DNA from: an uncultured Eubacteriales bacterium
GTDB lineage: Bacteria; Bacillota; Clostridia; Oscillospirales; Oscillospiraceae
DNA length: 26,510 nt
Reading direction: 5' to 3'
Assembly: GCA_900554705.1 (NCBI GenBank)
Contig: USIH01000011.1
Span: 1-26,510 of the forward strand
Part shown: in pieces, positions 7,634 through 15,173 of the stretch
Position numbering within the stretch: position 1 is the stretch's first letter
Layout: each line of letters opens with the position of its first letter
Notes under the pieces: model-generated
Databases searched by the model: none
Told to the model about the DNA's origin: nothing
Seen by the model: the letters and a program-made list of their open reading frames with translations, nothing else
Program-made: the position numbers and the translations under genes

Positions 7634-9355
7634 ATGAAACGAATTCTATTTTACCTAAAACCTTACCGGCGCAGGCTGGTCGCGGCGACGCTTCTGATCT
7701 CGCTGTCGACGTTTTGCGACCTTCTGCTGCCTACTCTGATGTCGGATATTTTGAACAACGGTGTGCAGAGCGGCAACTTCCGCTACATTCTGCTGCGCTG
7801 TCTGATGATGCTGGCGGTCGCGGGTGTTTCGCTCGCGGCGATCCTGCGCGGCACCAAGCAGTCCAGTGAGATCGTGGCGGCCTTCTGCGCCGATCTCCGC
7901 GCCGACATTTTTAGAAAAGTCAATCAGTTCACCTTTGAAGAATTCAGCTCCCTTGGAACGGCCGCGCTGGTCACGCGCGCGACGCACGATGTCGACACCG
8001 TTTCGTGGGTCGCCTCGATGCTTGCGGGCACCTTTGCGACCATCCCGATGCTGTTTATCGGCGGCGTCGTGCTCGCGATGCGCAAGGACGTCCTGCTTTC
8101 GCTGATCCTGCTGGCCTTTGTCCCGCTGATCCTGCTGGCCGTCGTCCTTGTGGGTCGGCGCGTGCTGCCCCTGTGGGAAAAGTCGGATCTGTATATCGAC
8201 AAGCAGAACGGGATCATGCGCGAGCGTCTTCGCGGCATCCGCGTCATCCGTGCCTTCAATTCCGAGGAGCACGAGCATGAGCGCATCGCGGAGGCGACGC
8301 ACGTCATGGCGGAGAATATCATCAAGGGCAACGTCTCCATGGGGATCATTTCGCCCCTATCTCTGCTGCTGCTTAACGTGTCCATTGTCCTAATCGTCTA
8401 TTTCGGCGGATGGCGCATGGTGCACGGCGTCAGCAGTGTCTCCGCCGCAGACGTTTTTGCGATCATACAGTACATCACAATGGTCATGAACGGCGTGCTT
8501 ATGGCGTCCTTTGCGGTCGTCATGTTCCCGCACGCGCAGATCGCCGCGCAGCGTATCGGACAGGTGTTCGATGCGCAGGGCATGGGCGACCAGCAGAAGG
8601 GCGAGGACGCCGTGCTCTCCGGCGACATCCGCTTTGACCACGTGAGCTTCTCCTACGGCGGCTCGGAAAACGCCGTGAGCGACATCAATCTGCACATTCA
8701 AAAAGGACAGAAGATCTCCATCATCGGCGGCACGGGCAGCGGCAAGAGCACGCTGATCTCCCTGATGCTCGGCTTCCGTATGCCGACGCAGGGCGCGGTG
8801 TGCTTTGACGGCGTTGCAACCGACGTGCTGAGCAAGCGCTCCCTTCGTCAGAACATCAGTATCGTACTGCAAGGCTCCGCGATATATTCCGGAACGATCG
8901 AGGAAAACATCCGAATGGGAAATCCGGAGGCGAGCGAACAGCAGCTTGCCGAGGCGGCGGAGCTTGCGCAGCTTTCCGATTTCATCGCTTCGTGCGAGGG
9001 CGGTATGCGCTACGAGATCCGGCAGGCGGGCAAAAACCTCTCCGGCGGGCAGAAGCAGCGGCTTGCCATTGCGCGCGCGGTCGTGAAGGAAGCGCCGATC
9101 TACATATTTGACGACAGCTTCTCCGCGCTGGATTTCCTGACAGAGAAGAAACTGCGCGCCGCGCTCAACGAACGCATCGCGGGCAAGACGCAGATCGTCG
9201 TGACGCAGCGCGTGACCTCGGCAATGAGTGCCGACTGCATTTTCGTTATGGATCAGGGGCGTCTCGTGGATGCCGGTACCCATACGGAGCTGCTGGAGCG
9301 CTGCCGGATCTATCAGGAGATCTTCGCCTCTCAGACAGGAGGTGGCAAAAAGTGA
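7634..9355 (+). CDS. ABC exporter half-transporter with degenerate ATPase site
   Basis: A 573-residue membrane and ATPase fusion: six membrane helices in residues 15-300 (type IV exporter fold) and a nucleotide-binding domain from about 330. Walker A is GGTGSGKST (365-373), the Q-loop IVLQGS (410-415), the signature LSGGQKQ (469-475). The catalytic glutamate after Walker B is aspartate (FDDS, D494), and the H-loop histidine is glutamine (VTQR, Q525). Exactly this E-to-D plus H-to-Q pair marks the degenerate partner in TM287/288-type heterodimeric exporters. ATG 7634 has no clear Shine-Dalgarno site (TTGAG at best), so initiation may be weak. The stop overlaps the next start (GTGA). Multidrug or lipid/peptide export is the usual family role; substrate unknown, no regulator gene adjacent. 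Confidence 0.93.
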   Translation: MKRILFYLKPYRRRLVAATLLISLSTFCDLLLPTLMSDILNNGVQSGNFRYILLRCLMMLAVAGVSLAAILRGTKQSSEIVAAFCADLRADIFRKVNQFTFEEFSSLGTAALVTRATHDVDTVSWVASMLAGTFATIPMLFIGGVVLAMRKDVLLSLILLAFVPLILLAVVLVGRRVLPLWEKSDLYIDKQNGIMRERLRGIRVIRAFNSEEHEHERIAEATHVMAENIIKGNVSMGIISPLSLLLLNVSIVLIVYFGGWRMVHGVSSVSAADVFAIIQYITMVMNGVLMASFAVVMFPHAQIAAQRIGQVFDAQGMGDQQKGEDAVLSGDIRFDHVSFSYGGSENAVSDINLHIQKGQKISIIGGTGSGKSTLISLMLGFRMPTQGAVCFDGVATDVLSKRSLRQNISIVLQGSAIYSGTIEENIRMGNPEASEQQLAEAAELAQLSDFIASCEGGMRYEIRQAGKNLSGGQKQRLAIARAVVKEAPIYIFDDSFSALDFLTEKKLRAALNERIAGKTQIVVTQRVTSAMSADCIFVMDQGRLVDAGTHTELLERCRIYQEIFASQTGGGKK

Positions 9356-11097
9356 AAAAGAACGACCGTACCATCCGCCGCTTGGTCGTAGAAGCGCGGC
9401 CGATCTGGAAATGGCTGCTGCTGGCCTGCTTCTTGTGCATCGTTCTGATCGTCTGTGCCGTTGCCGGTCCGAAGCTTTTGGGCGACCTGATCGACCGCTT
9501 GGGCACCTACGACGGGCAGCCCGACTTTATGCGTTCGCTCCTGCCGCGTTTGGGTGCGCTGCTGGGCGTCTATGCCGCCTATAGCCTGCTGAGCTATCTC
9601 AAAATGCTTCTGCTGAACAACATGGTCAGCCGCTACTTCACCTGTACGCTGCGCATCCGCATCTCCGACAAGCTCAAGCGTCTGCCGGTCAGCTATGTTG
9701 ACCAGACGCCGGTCGGCGATATTCTCTCGCGTATGACCGACGACGTCTCGACGATGGGCAACTATCTGCATCAGATCGTCGATACGCTCATGACGGGCTT
9801 TTTGATGATCCTTGCCATTGCGGTTATGATGCTTCTCGAGGACTGGCGGCTCGGCCTGCTTGTCCTTGCGCTGACGCCTGCCTCGATTTGGCTGTCCGCG
9901 CTGATCTCCAAAAAGAGCGAGCAGCATTTCTATCAAATGTTTACCGAGGGCGGCAACCTCAACTCCGTCGTCGAGGAATCCTTCACCAATTTTGCCACGA
10001 CGAAGGCGTATAATCTGGAGTCCTATGTCGGGCAGAAGCATGAGGTGGTCAACATCCGTCGGCGCGACTCGGAGGGAAAGGCAACCTACACCTCCTCCAT
10101 CGTTCGCCCGATCATCGCCTTTTCCAATGCGCTGGCCTATATCGCCATCTGCCTTCTGGGCGGCTGGCTGATCGTCAACACGTCGACCGTCACCGTGGGT
10201 GCGGTGGTCACCATCCTGCTCTACGCCAAGCAGTTTTCCGGCCCGTTGGAGCAGATCGCGGGCGGCTTTGGCGACTTGCAGCACGCGAAGGCTGCGGCCA
10301 AGCGCGTCTTTAAGCTGCTCGATCTGCCCGAAGAGCCGGAGGCAGACGGAAAGCTCGGCCACGCGGCGGAGGGTAATATCCGCTTTGAGCACGTCGACTT
10401 CTCCTATGACCCCAGCAGTCCGCTCATTCAGGATCTTAACATCGACGTCAAACGCGGACAAAACGTTGCCATCGTCGGGCCGACCGGCGCGGGCAAAACG
10501 ACGATCGTCAACCTGCTCATGCGCTTTTACGATGTCGATCGTGGCAGGATCCTGATCGACGGTGTGGACTGTGCGACGCTCTCCCGCGAGGAAATGCGCA
10601 ACCAGTTTGCAATGGTGCTGCAAGACACGTGGCTCTTCCGCGGGACGATCGCCGAAAACGTTGCCTACGGCAAGCCGGATGCAACGCGCGAGGAGATCAT
10701 CGCCGCCTGCGACCGCGCCTACTGCGACCATTTCATTCGGACGCTTCCGGAGGGCTACGACACCGTCGTCGGCGACGACATGACGAACCTTTCCGGCGGC
10801 CAGAAGCAGCTTCTGACCATCGCCCGCGCAATGCTTGCCGACCGGAGACTGCTCATTTTGGACGAGGCGACCTCCAACGTCGATACGCGCACGGAGGTGC
10901 TGCTGCAAAAGGCAATGGACAACCTGATGCGGGAGCGCACCTGCTTTGTCATTGCGCACCGGCTTTCCACCATTGTCGATTCCGACCTCATTCTTGTCAT
11001 CGACCACGGCCGGATCGTTGAGCAGGGAACGCACCGTTCGCTGCTGGAAAAGAAAGGGTTCTACTACCAGATCTACACCAGTCAGTACGCGATTTGA
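9352..11097 (+). CDS. ABC exporter half-transporter with canonical ATPase site
   Basis: Partner of the preceding gene; together they should form one heterodimeric exporter in the cytoplasmic membrane. The protein has 581 residues with six membrane helices (about 20-300) and an NBD with Walker A GPTGAGKTT (376-384), Q-loop MVLQDT (421-426), signature LSGGQKQ (480-486), Walker B LLILDEA with the catalytic E505, and switch H536 in IAHRLST. The C-terminal GFYYQIYTSQYA end closely resembles the TM288 branch. GTG start at 9352 has a strong AGGAGGT at 9337-9343, 8 bases away, and overlaps the previous stop by 4 bases, ensuring coupled synthesis. A strong terminator follows the stop. Confidence 0.95.
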   Translation: MKKNDRTIRRLVVEARPIWKWLLLACFLCIVLIVCAVAGPKLLGDLIDRLGTYDGQPDFMRSLLPRLGALLGVYAAYSLLSYLKMLLLNNMVSRYFTCTLRIRISDKLKRLPVSYVDQTPVGDILSRMTDDVSTMGNYLHQIVDTLMTGFLMILAIAVMMLLEDWRLGLLVLALTPASIWLSALISKKSEQHFYQMFTEGGNLNSVVEESFTNFATTKAYNLESYVGQKHEVVNIRRRDSEGKATYTSSIVRPIIAFSNALAYIAICLLGGWLIVNTSTVTVGAVVTILLYAKQFSGPLEQIAGGFGDLQHAKAAAKRVFKLLDLPEEPEADGKLGHAAEGNIRFEHVDFSYDPSSPLIQDLNIDVKRGQNVAIVGPTGAGKTTIVNLLMRFYDVDRGRILIDGVDCATLSREEMRNQFAMVLQDTWLFRGTIAENVAYGKPDATREEIIAACDRAYCDHFIRTLPEGYDTVVGDDMTNLSGGQKQLLTIARAMLADRRLLILDEATSNVDTRTEVLLQKAMDNLMRERTCFVIAHRLSTIVDSDLILVIDHGRIVEQGTHRSLLEKKGFYYQIYTSQYAI

Positions 11098-11100
11098 AAC

Positions 11101-11143
11101 AAAAATCCCCGAAAGAAGCATTTGCTTCTTTCGGGGATTTTTT
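11101..11143 (+). terminator. Intrinsic terminator of the ABC exporter operon
   Basis: A perfect 19-bp stem (11101-11119 and 11124-11142) with the 4-base loop ATTT, ending in six T residues at 11138-11143, begins three bases after the stop codon. The upstream arm starts with five A residues, so it could also stop weak transcription on the other strand. Confidence 0.95.
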
Positions 11144-11149
11144 GCGTTA

Positions 11150-11189
11150 TTGCAAATTGGATGCAAAAGCGTTGCAAGCAGGATGCAAA
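11150..11189 (+). repeat. Four TGCAA boxes at exact 11-bp spacing
   Basis: TGCAA begins at 11151, 11162, 11173 and 11184, one per helical turn, so all four face the same side of DNA. Boxes 1 and 3 read TTGCAA, boxes 2 and 4 read GGATGCAAA, so the unit can also be read as two 22-bp repeats. The array lies between the ABC terminator and the Shine-Dalgarno site of the M15 peptidase gene. Head-to-tail 11-bp repeats are the typical operator layout of OmpR/PhoB-class response regulators; that this is such a site is inference. Confidence 0.6.
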
Positions 11190-11223
11190 CCGAGGTTAAC
11201 ATAATGCCGAAAGGAGGCGCAGA

Positions 11224-11955
11224 ATGAAAAGAAAGAAACCGAAGATTTACGCGGGAATGTCGATCGTAGCGCTCTTTGTATCCGTTGCGGCGCTGATCGT
11301 TTCCTGCCGTGTCAAAAGCGCGGCACGGCGCGGGCAGGGGGAAAAGGAGTCACAAGCGACGGAGGCGTCGCTGCCGGAGCTGAAAGACACTGCCTATCTG
11401 ATGCTCATCAACGCGTCGCACCCGCTTCCCGAGGATTACGAGCCGCAGCTAACGCGGCTGAACGACTGGCCGCTCAGCGTTGCGACGCCGGTCTACGACG
11501 ACCTGTGCGCCATGCTGCGGGCGGGCAGGGAGGCTGGACTGTCGTTTCAGATCTGCTCGGCCTACCGCACGCGCGAGGAGCAGCGGGTCCTTTTTGAAGA
11601 GGACGTTCAGGCGCGCATGACGGAGGACGGGATGAACAGGGCGCAGGCGGTCGCCGAAACGGCGCGCTATACGATGCAGCCCGGGTGCAGCGAGCACGAG
11701 AGCGGCTTCGCGCTGGACATCGTTTCAACGGGAAACCAGCGCCTTGACGACACACAGGAGCGGACGGAGGAGACACAGTGGCTGCACGCGCACTGCTGGG
11801 AGTACGGCTTTATCCTGCGCTACCCGAAGGACAAGGAGACGATCACCGGTGTCGCCTACGAATCGTGGCACTATCGCTATGTCGGTAGAGCGGCGGCGGA
11901 GCTGCTTACAAAGCAGGGACTGACGTTGGAGGAGTATACAGACCAAAATGGCTGA
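11224..11955 (+). CDS. M15-family D-alanyl-D-alanine carboxypeptidase, VanY-like, membrane anchored
   Basis: A zinc carboxypeptidase expected to trim the terminal D-Ala from peptidoglycan stem peptides outside the membrane. Residues 8-27 form a hydrophobic anchor ending IVSC, so C28 may be a lipidation site or the helix may simply remain as a signal anchor. The catalytic set is complete: SAYRTREEQ with R115, CSEHESGFALDI with zinc ligands H158 and D165, and YESWHYRYVG with catalytic E213 and zinc ligand H216. Length (243) fits the family. ATG 11224 has AAAGGAGG at 11210-11217. There are no van ligase genes nearby, so this is better read as a wall-maintenance enzyme than as part of a resistance cluster. 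Its last 50 bases overlap the convergent HAD gene. Confidence 0.92.
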   Translation: MKRKKPKIYAGMSIVALFVSVAALIVSCRVKSAARRGQGEKESQATEASLPELKDTAYLMLINASHPLPEDYEPQLTRLNDWPLSVATPVYDDLCAMLRAGREAGLSFQICSAYRTREEQRVLFEEDVQARMTEDGMNRAQAVAETARYTMQPGCSEHESGFALDIVSTGNQRLDDTQERTEETQWLHAHCWEYGFILRYPKDKETITGVAYESWHYRYVGRAAAELLTKQGLTLEEYTDQNG

Positions 11956-12715
11956 GGGCGCGAACAAGACCGTCCTCGTCGCAGTCGGCCGTTACATAGT
12001 CCGCCGCAGCGATACACTCCGGCGTGGCGTTTCCCATGGCGACGCCGATCTTCGCTGCTTGCAGCATCTCAATGTCGTTTTCCGAGTCACCGAAGGCAAC
12101 GGCGTTTTCCGCCGTCAGGCCGTAGCGCTGTAAAATGCCGAGCATCGCGGCACGTTTTCCTCCGTCCTTGGAGATCAGATCGTGCCCGAGGCGGAACCAT
12201 TGCGTCATGCGGCTGTGCGGAGCGAGGGCGAGCGGCGCGGACATCTCTCCGCGCGGCAGGAAAAGGACGATCTTGTATACCGGCGCTTGCAGCATGGGTG
12301 TCAGGTCGCCGATCTCCGGCAGGCGCGTGTGGATGGCCTCCATTGCGGTGGTAACGCGCTCGTTGACCAGATTGATCCGGCTGTGCGACGCGCTGACCAT
12401 CCAGCAGGCGCAGCCGGTTTCCTTTACCCACCGGTAGACGGCAGCCGCGTCGTCGGGATGCAGCGCCTTTCCGTAGAGCAGCGCGCCGTCCGCGCCGTAG
12501 GCATCCTGTCCGTTGTTTGTCAGGTAGCCGTCGAAGGCGACGTCCTCAAGCAGATGCTCCTGCGCGATCTCAAACTTGGAGCGTCCCGTTGCCACAAAGC
12601 AGAGAATCCCACGCGCCCGAAGGCGGCGGATCGCCTCCTGCGCGGAGTTGGGGAATGCCTTGGTTCGAAGCGAGACAAGCGTGCCGTCTATGTCGAAAAA
12701 TGCAGCCTTTATCAT
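11906..12715 (-). CDS. HAD-superfamily hydrolase, Cof/YidA type
   Basis: A cytosolic phosphatase of 269 residues, probably acting on sugar phosphates or related small phosphometabolites. Motif I is FFDIDGT with nucleophile D8 and acid D10; motif II is VATGR (41-45); motif III is the lysine in LISKDGGKRAA; motif IV is VAFGDSENDIEML. The C2B-type cap between motifs II and III marks the Cof subfamily. ATG 12715 has AAGGAG 8 bases upstream (12724-12729). No good minus-strand promoter is visible; it may be reached by readthrough from clpE, 176 bases upstream. It is convergent with the M15 gene and overlaps its coding end by 50 bases. Substrate cannot be read from sequence. Confidence 0.92.
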   Translation of the reverse strand: MIKAAFFDIDGTLVSLRTKAFPNSAQEAIRRLRARGILCFVATGRSKFEIAQEHLLEDVAFDGYLTNNGQDAYGADGALLYGKALHPDDAAAVYRWVKETGCACWMVSASHSRINLVNERVTTAMEAIHTRLPEIGDLTPMLQAPVYKIVLFLPRGEMSAPLALAPHSRMTQWFRLGHDLISKDGGKRAAMLGILQRYGLTAENAVAFGDSENDIEMLQAAKIGVAMGNATPECIAAADYVTADCDEDGLVRALSHFGLYTPPTSVPAL

Positions 12716-12727
12716 GGGGTATACTCC

Positions 12728-12756
12728 TTGAAAATCGAATGGGTTTGCAATATAAT
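12728..12756 (+). promoter_or_regulatory. Strong plus-strand promoter without a recognised gene
   Basis: TTGAAA (12728-12733), a 17-base spacer and a perfect TATAAT (12751-12756). Transcription would start near 12761-12764 and run against the 3' end of clpE. The -35 box overlaps the Shine-Dalgarno region of the minus-strand HAD gene, so use of the promoter could interfere with HAD expression. Confidence 0.65.
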
Positions 12757-12760
12757 AGCG

Positions 12761-12890
12761 ATGTGGGAGGTGGAGAAGATCGAAAACTGTCTGATGGAGC
12801 TATTAAGCTGTCCCTTAGAGGACGGAACGGAGATTTTGGAGCGTCTTCGCGGCAAAGCACCGCCGGTGATACAATCACCGGCGGTGTTGC
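12761..12890 (+). ncRNA. Candidate small transcript antisense to the clpE 3' end (or leaderless small ORF)
   Basis: Inferred only from the promoter at 12728-12756 and the hairpin at 12858-12886 that would end the RNA, giving about 125 nt. An ATG at 12761 sits at the expected start point and opens a 60-codon frame to 12943 (first residues MWEVEKIENCLMELL), which could be read leaderless, but its second half is antisense to clpE. A later in-frame ATG at 12794 has a GGAG too far away (about 18 bases). I cannot decide between a regulatory RNA, a small protein and an unused promoter. Confidence 0.3.
12858..12886 (-). terminator. Hairpin ending the clpE operon, possibly bidirectional
   Basis: A perfect 13-bp GC-rich stem (12858-12870 and 12874-12886) with a 3-base loop begins five bases after the clpE stop. 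The following tract on the minus strand is only CTTTG, and on the plus strand TTGCGTT, so the U-tracts are weak; partial readthrough into the HAD gene is possible. Confidence 0.65.
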
Positions 12891-12891
12891 G

Positions 12892-15159
12892 TTACAGAGC
12901 GAGGATCACGACGCTGTCGTCCTGCACGGTCAGCTTGATCTGAGAGATCGGCGATTCGTAGCTGTCGATGAGCTTTTCGGCAATGCCGTCTTCCATGTCC
13001 CGCTGGATCGTCCGGCGGAGATTTCGCGCACCGTAGGTGACGGAGTAGGAGTGCTTTACAAGATAGTCGATCACACTGTCGTCCCATGTGAGCGCGACGC
13101 CGTGCTCGTCGAGGTTTGCCTTCAGCTCTCCGAGCATGATCGCGGCGATGGCGCGGAAATTCTCTTCCGTCAGGCGGTTGAAGCAGATGATCTCATCGAC
13201 ACGGTTGAGAAATTCCGGACGCAAAAACTCCGAAAGCGCCTTCATCGCCTTGTCCTTCGTCTGTTCGGAGATGCTCCGGCCAAAGCCGACGGAACCGTCC
13301 TTGCGGTCGGAACCCGCGTTCGAGGTCATGACGATGACCGTGTTTTCAAAGTTGACCACGCGTCCCTGCGCGTCGGTAATGCGCCCGTCGTCCAAAATTT
13401 GCAGCAGGACGTTGAGCACGTCCGGATGCGCCTTTTCCAGTTCGTCAAACAAAATGACGCTGTAGGGCTTGCGGCGGATCTTCTCGGTGAGCTGACCCGC
13501 TTCGTCATAGCCGACGTAGCCCGGGGGCGAGCCGATGAGCTTGGAGACGGAGTGGCGCTCCATATATTCCGACATATCCAGACGCACGAGACTGTCGACG
13601 CTGTCGAACAGTTCGTCCGCGAGGCGCTTTACAAGCTCCGTCTTGCCGACGCCCGTCGAGCCGACGAAGATGAACGAAACGGGGTGCTTCTTCGTCGCGA
13701 TGCCGACGCGGTTGCGGCGGATGGCGGCGGAGACGGCATGGATCGCTTCGTCCTGACCGACCACGTGCTGCCGCAGCCGCTGCTCCAGCGTGCGCAGCTG
13801 TTCATATTCCTGCGCGCGAATTTTGCTCGCGGGGATCTTTGTCCACATTTCGATCACGCGCGCGAGATTTTCCATCGTAAGCACGGGGTCGGGCTTTGCT
13901 TCCAGCGCTTTGATCTCGTCGTCAAGGCGCAGGACGTTGGTGCGCAGTTTTGCCAGCCGCTCAAAATCCTGATTTTCCGTGTCCTCGGTCAGCATCCGGA
14001 TCTCGGTTTGATAATCGTCGCGCTCCTTGCGCTTTTCGGCAAGATCGGAGATCTCCTTGGTGTGCAGGTTCAGGTCGGAACACGCCTCGTCCAAAAGGTC
14101 GATCGCCTTGTCGGGCAGGTAGCGGTCGGTGATATAGCGCTCGGAGAGGACGACGGCCTGCCGCGCGATCTCCGGCGTGACGCGCACACCGTGGAACAGC
14201 TCGTAGTAGTGAGCAATGCCGCGCAGAATGGCGACGGCCTCTTCGATCGTCGGCTCGGTCACGGTGACCGGCTGGAAACGGCGCTCCAGCGCGGCGTCCT
14301 TTTCGATATACTTGCGGTATTCCGCAAAGGTGGTCGCGCCGATGACCTGAATCTCGCCGCGTGAGAGCGCGGGCTTGAGGATGTTCGCGGCGCTCATGGA
14401 GCCTTCCGCGTCTCCGGCACCGACAAGATTGTGCACCTCGTCGATCACCAGAATGATGTTGCCGCAGGCCTTCACCTCGGCGATCAGCCCCTTCATACGG
14501 CTCTCAAACTGGCCACGGAACTGCGTTCCGGCGACAAGAGAGGTCAGATCCAGCAGATAGACTTCCTTATCGCGCAGCTTGAAGGGAACGTCGCCCACGA
14601 CGATGCGCTGTGCAAGCCCCTCCGCAATGGCCGTCTTGCCGACGCCCGGCTCGCCGATGAGGCAGGGGTTGTTCTTCTGGCGGCGGTTCAGAATCTGGAT
14701 CACGCGCTCCGTCTCCACCTGACGGCCGATGATGCGGTCAAGCGCGTTGCTGCGCGCCTTTGCGGTCAGGTTCAGGCAGTAATTATCCAAAAACTTCCGC
14801 TTTTTTTGCTTCGGCGCGGTGTCCTTTGCCTTTTCCTTCGGCTCTTCTTTCGGGGTGATCTCGCCGCCGTTGCCGAACAGGCGGTTCATATGGGGGAAGG
14901 TGGCTGTGCGGCTGCCGACCTCATCGTCGTCCTCTTCTTCGTCGTCGCGGGTCATCAGTCCCATCATTTCGCCGTTGAGGTTATCCAGATCTTCATCGGT
15001 AATGCCCATGCGCTCCACAATATCGTCGACTTGCTTGATGCCAAGCTCGCGGGCGCACTTCAGGCAGAGTCCTTCATTGGTACTGACGCCGTTTTCGACT
15101 TTCGTGATGAAGATCACCGCGACGTTTTTTTTGCATCGACTGCAAAGGGTAGGTTTCAT
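12892..15159 (-). CDS. clpE: Clp ATPase with N-terminal zinc finger (ClpE-like)
   Basis: A class I Hsp100 unfoldase, 755 residues, expected to feed misfolded proteins to ClpP. Instead of the ClpC N-domain it starts with a small zinc finger (C6, C9, C32, C35) as in ClpE and McsA, followed by an acidic low-complexity linker (70-120). AAA1 has Walker A GEPGVGKT (169-176) and Walker B VIDEVH; a coiled-coil middle segment lies near 370-425; AAA2 has Walker A GSTGVGKT (500-507), [10 protein letters not shown] (571-580) and sensor NAGS. VGFG at 624-627 fits the ClpP-docking loop. ATG 15159 has AGGAGG five bases upstream. It is the last gene of the PBP-to-clpE run, 14 bases after the DUF5711-like stop. 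No CtsR operator or mcsAB genes are seen. ClpC-like naming is possible. Confidence 0.9.
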   Translation of the reverse strand: MKPTLCSRCKKNVAVIFITKVENGVSTNEGLCLKCARELGIKQVDDIVERMGITDEDLDNLNGEMMGLMTRDDEEEDDDEVGSRTATFPHMNRLFGNGGEITPKEEPKEKAKDTAPKQKKRKFLDNYCLNLTAKARSNALDRIIGRQVETERVIQILNRRQKNNPCLIGEPGVGKTAIAEGLAQRIVVGDVPFKLRDKEVYLLDLTSLVAGTQFRGQFESRMKGLIAEVKACGNIILVIDEVHNLVGAGDAEGSMSAANILKPALSRGEIQVIGATTFAEYRKYIEKDAALERRFQPVTVTEPTIEEAVAILRGIAHYYELFHGVRVTPEIARQAVVLSERYITDRYLPDKAIDLLDEACSDLNLHTKEISDLAEKRKERDDYQTEIRMLTEDTENQDFERLAKLRTNVLRLDDEIKALEAKPDPVLTMENLARVIEMWTKIPASKIRAQEYEQLRTLEQRLRQHVVGQDEAIHAVSAAIRRNRVGIATKKHPVSFIFVGSTGVGKTELVKRLADELFDSVDSLVRLDMSEYMERHSVSKLIGSPPGYVGYDEAGQLTEKIRRKPYSVILFDELEKAHPDVLNVLLQILDDGRITDAQGRVVNFENTVIVMTSNAGSDRKDGSVGFGRSISEQTKDKAMKALSEFLRPEFLNRVDEIICFNRLTEENFRAIAAIMLGELKANLDEHGVALTWDDSVIDYLVKHSYSVTYGARNLRRTIQRDMEDGIAEKLIDSYESPISQIKLTVQDDSVVILAL

Positions 15160-15173
15160 GGTTGCCTCCTGTC

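Noticed and set aside
11150..11189. TGCAA repeats as a CRISPR or iteron array
   Set aside because: Units are only 5 conserved bases in an 11-bp period, without unique spacers or replication genes nearby.
9331..11202. 623-codon minus-strand frame opposite the second ABC gene
   Set aside because: Runs through the terminator hairpin and mirrors the ABC gene; not credible as a gene.
11200..11205. CATAAT as -10 box for the M15 peptidase gene
   Set aside because: Transcription would begin inside the Shine-Dalgarno site (11210-11217), leaving the mRNA without a full ribosome-binding site.
12517..14364. 615-codon plus-strand frame opposite clpE
   Set aside because: Shadow of clpE; no Shine-Dalgarno site and no recognisable domain.
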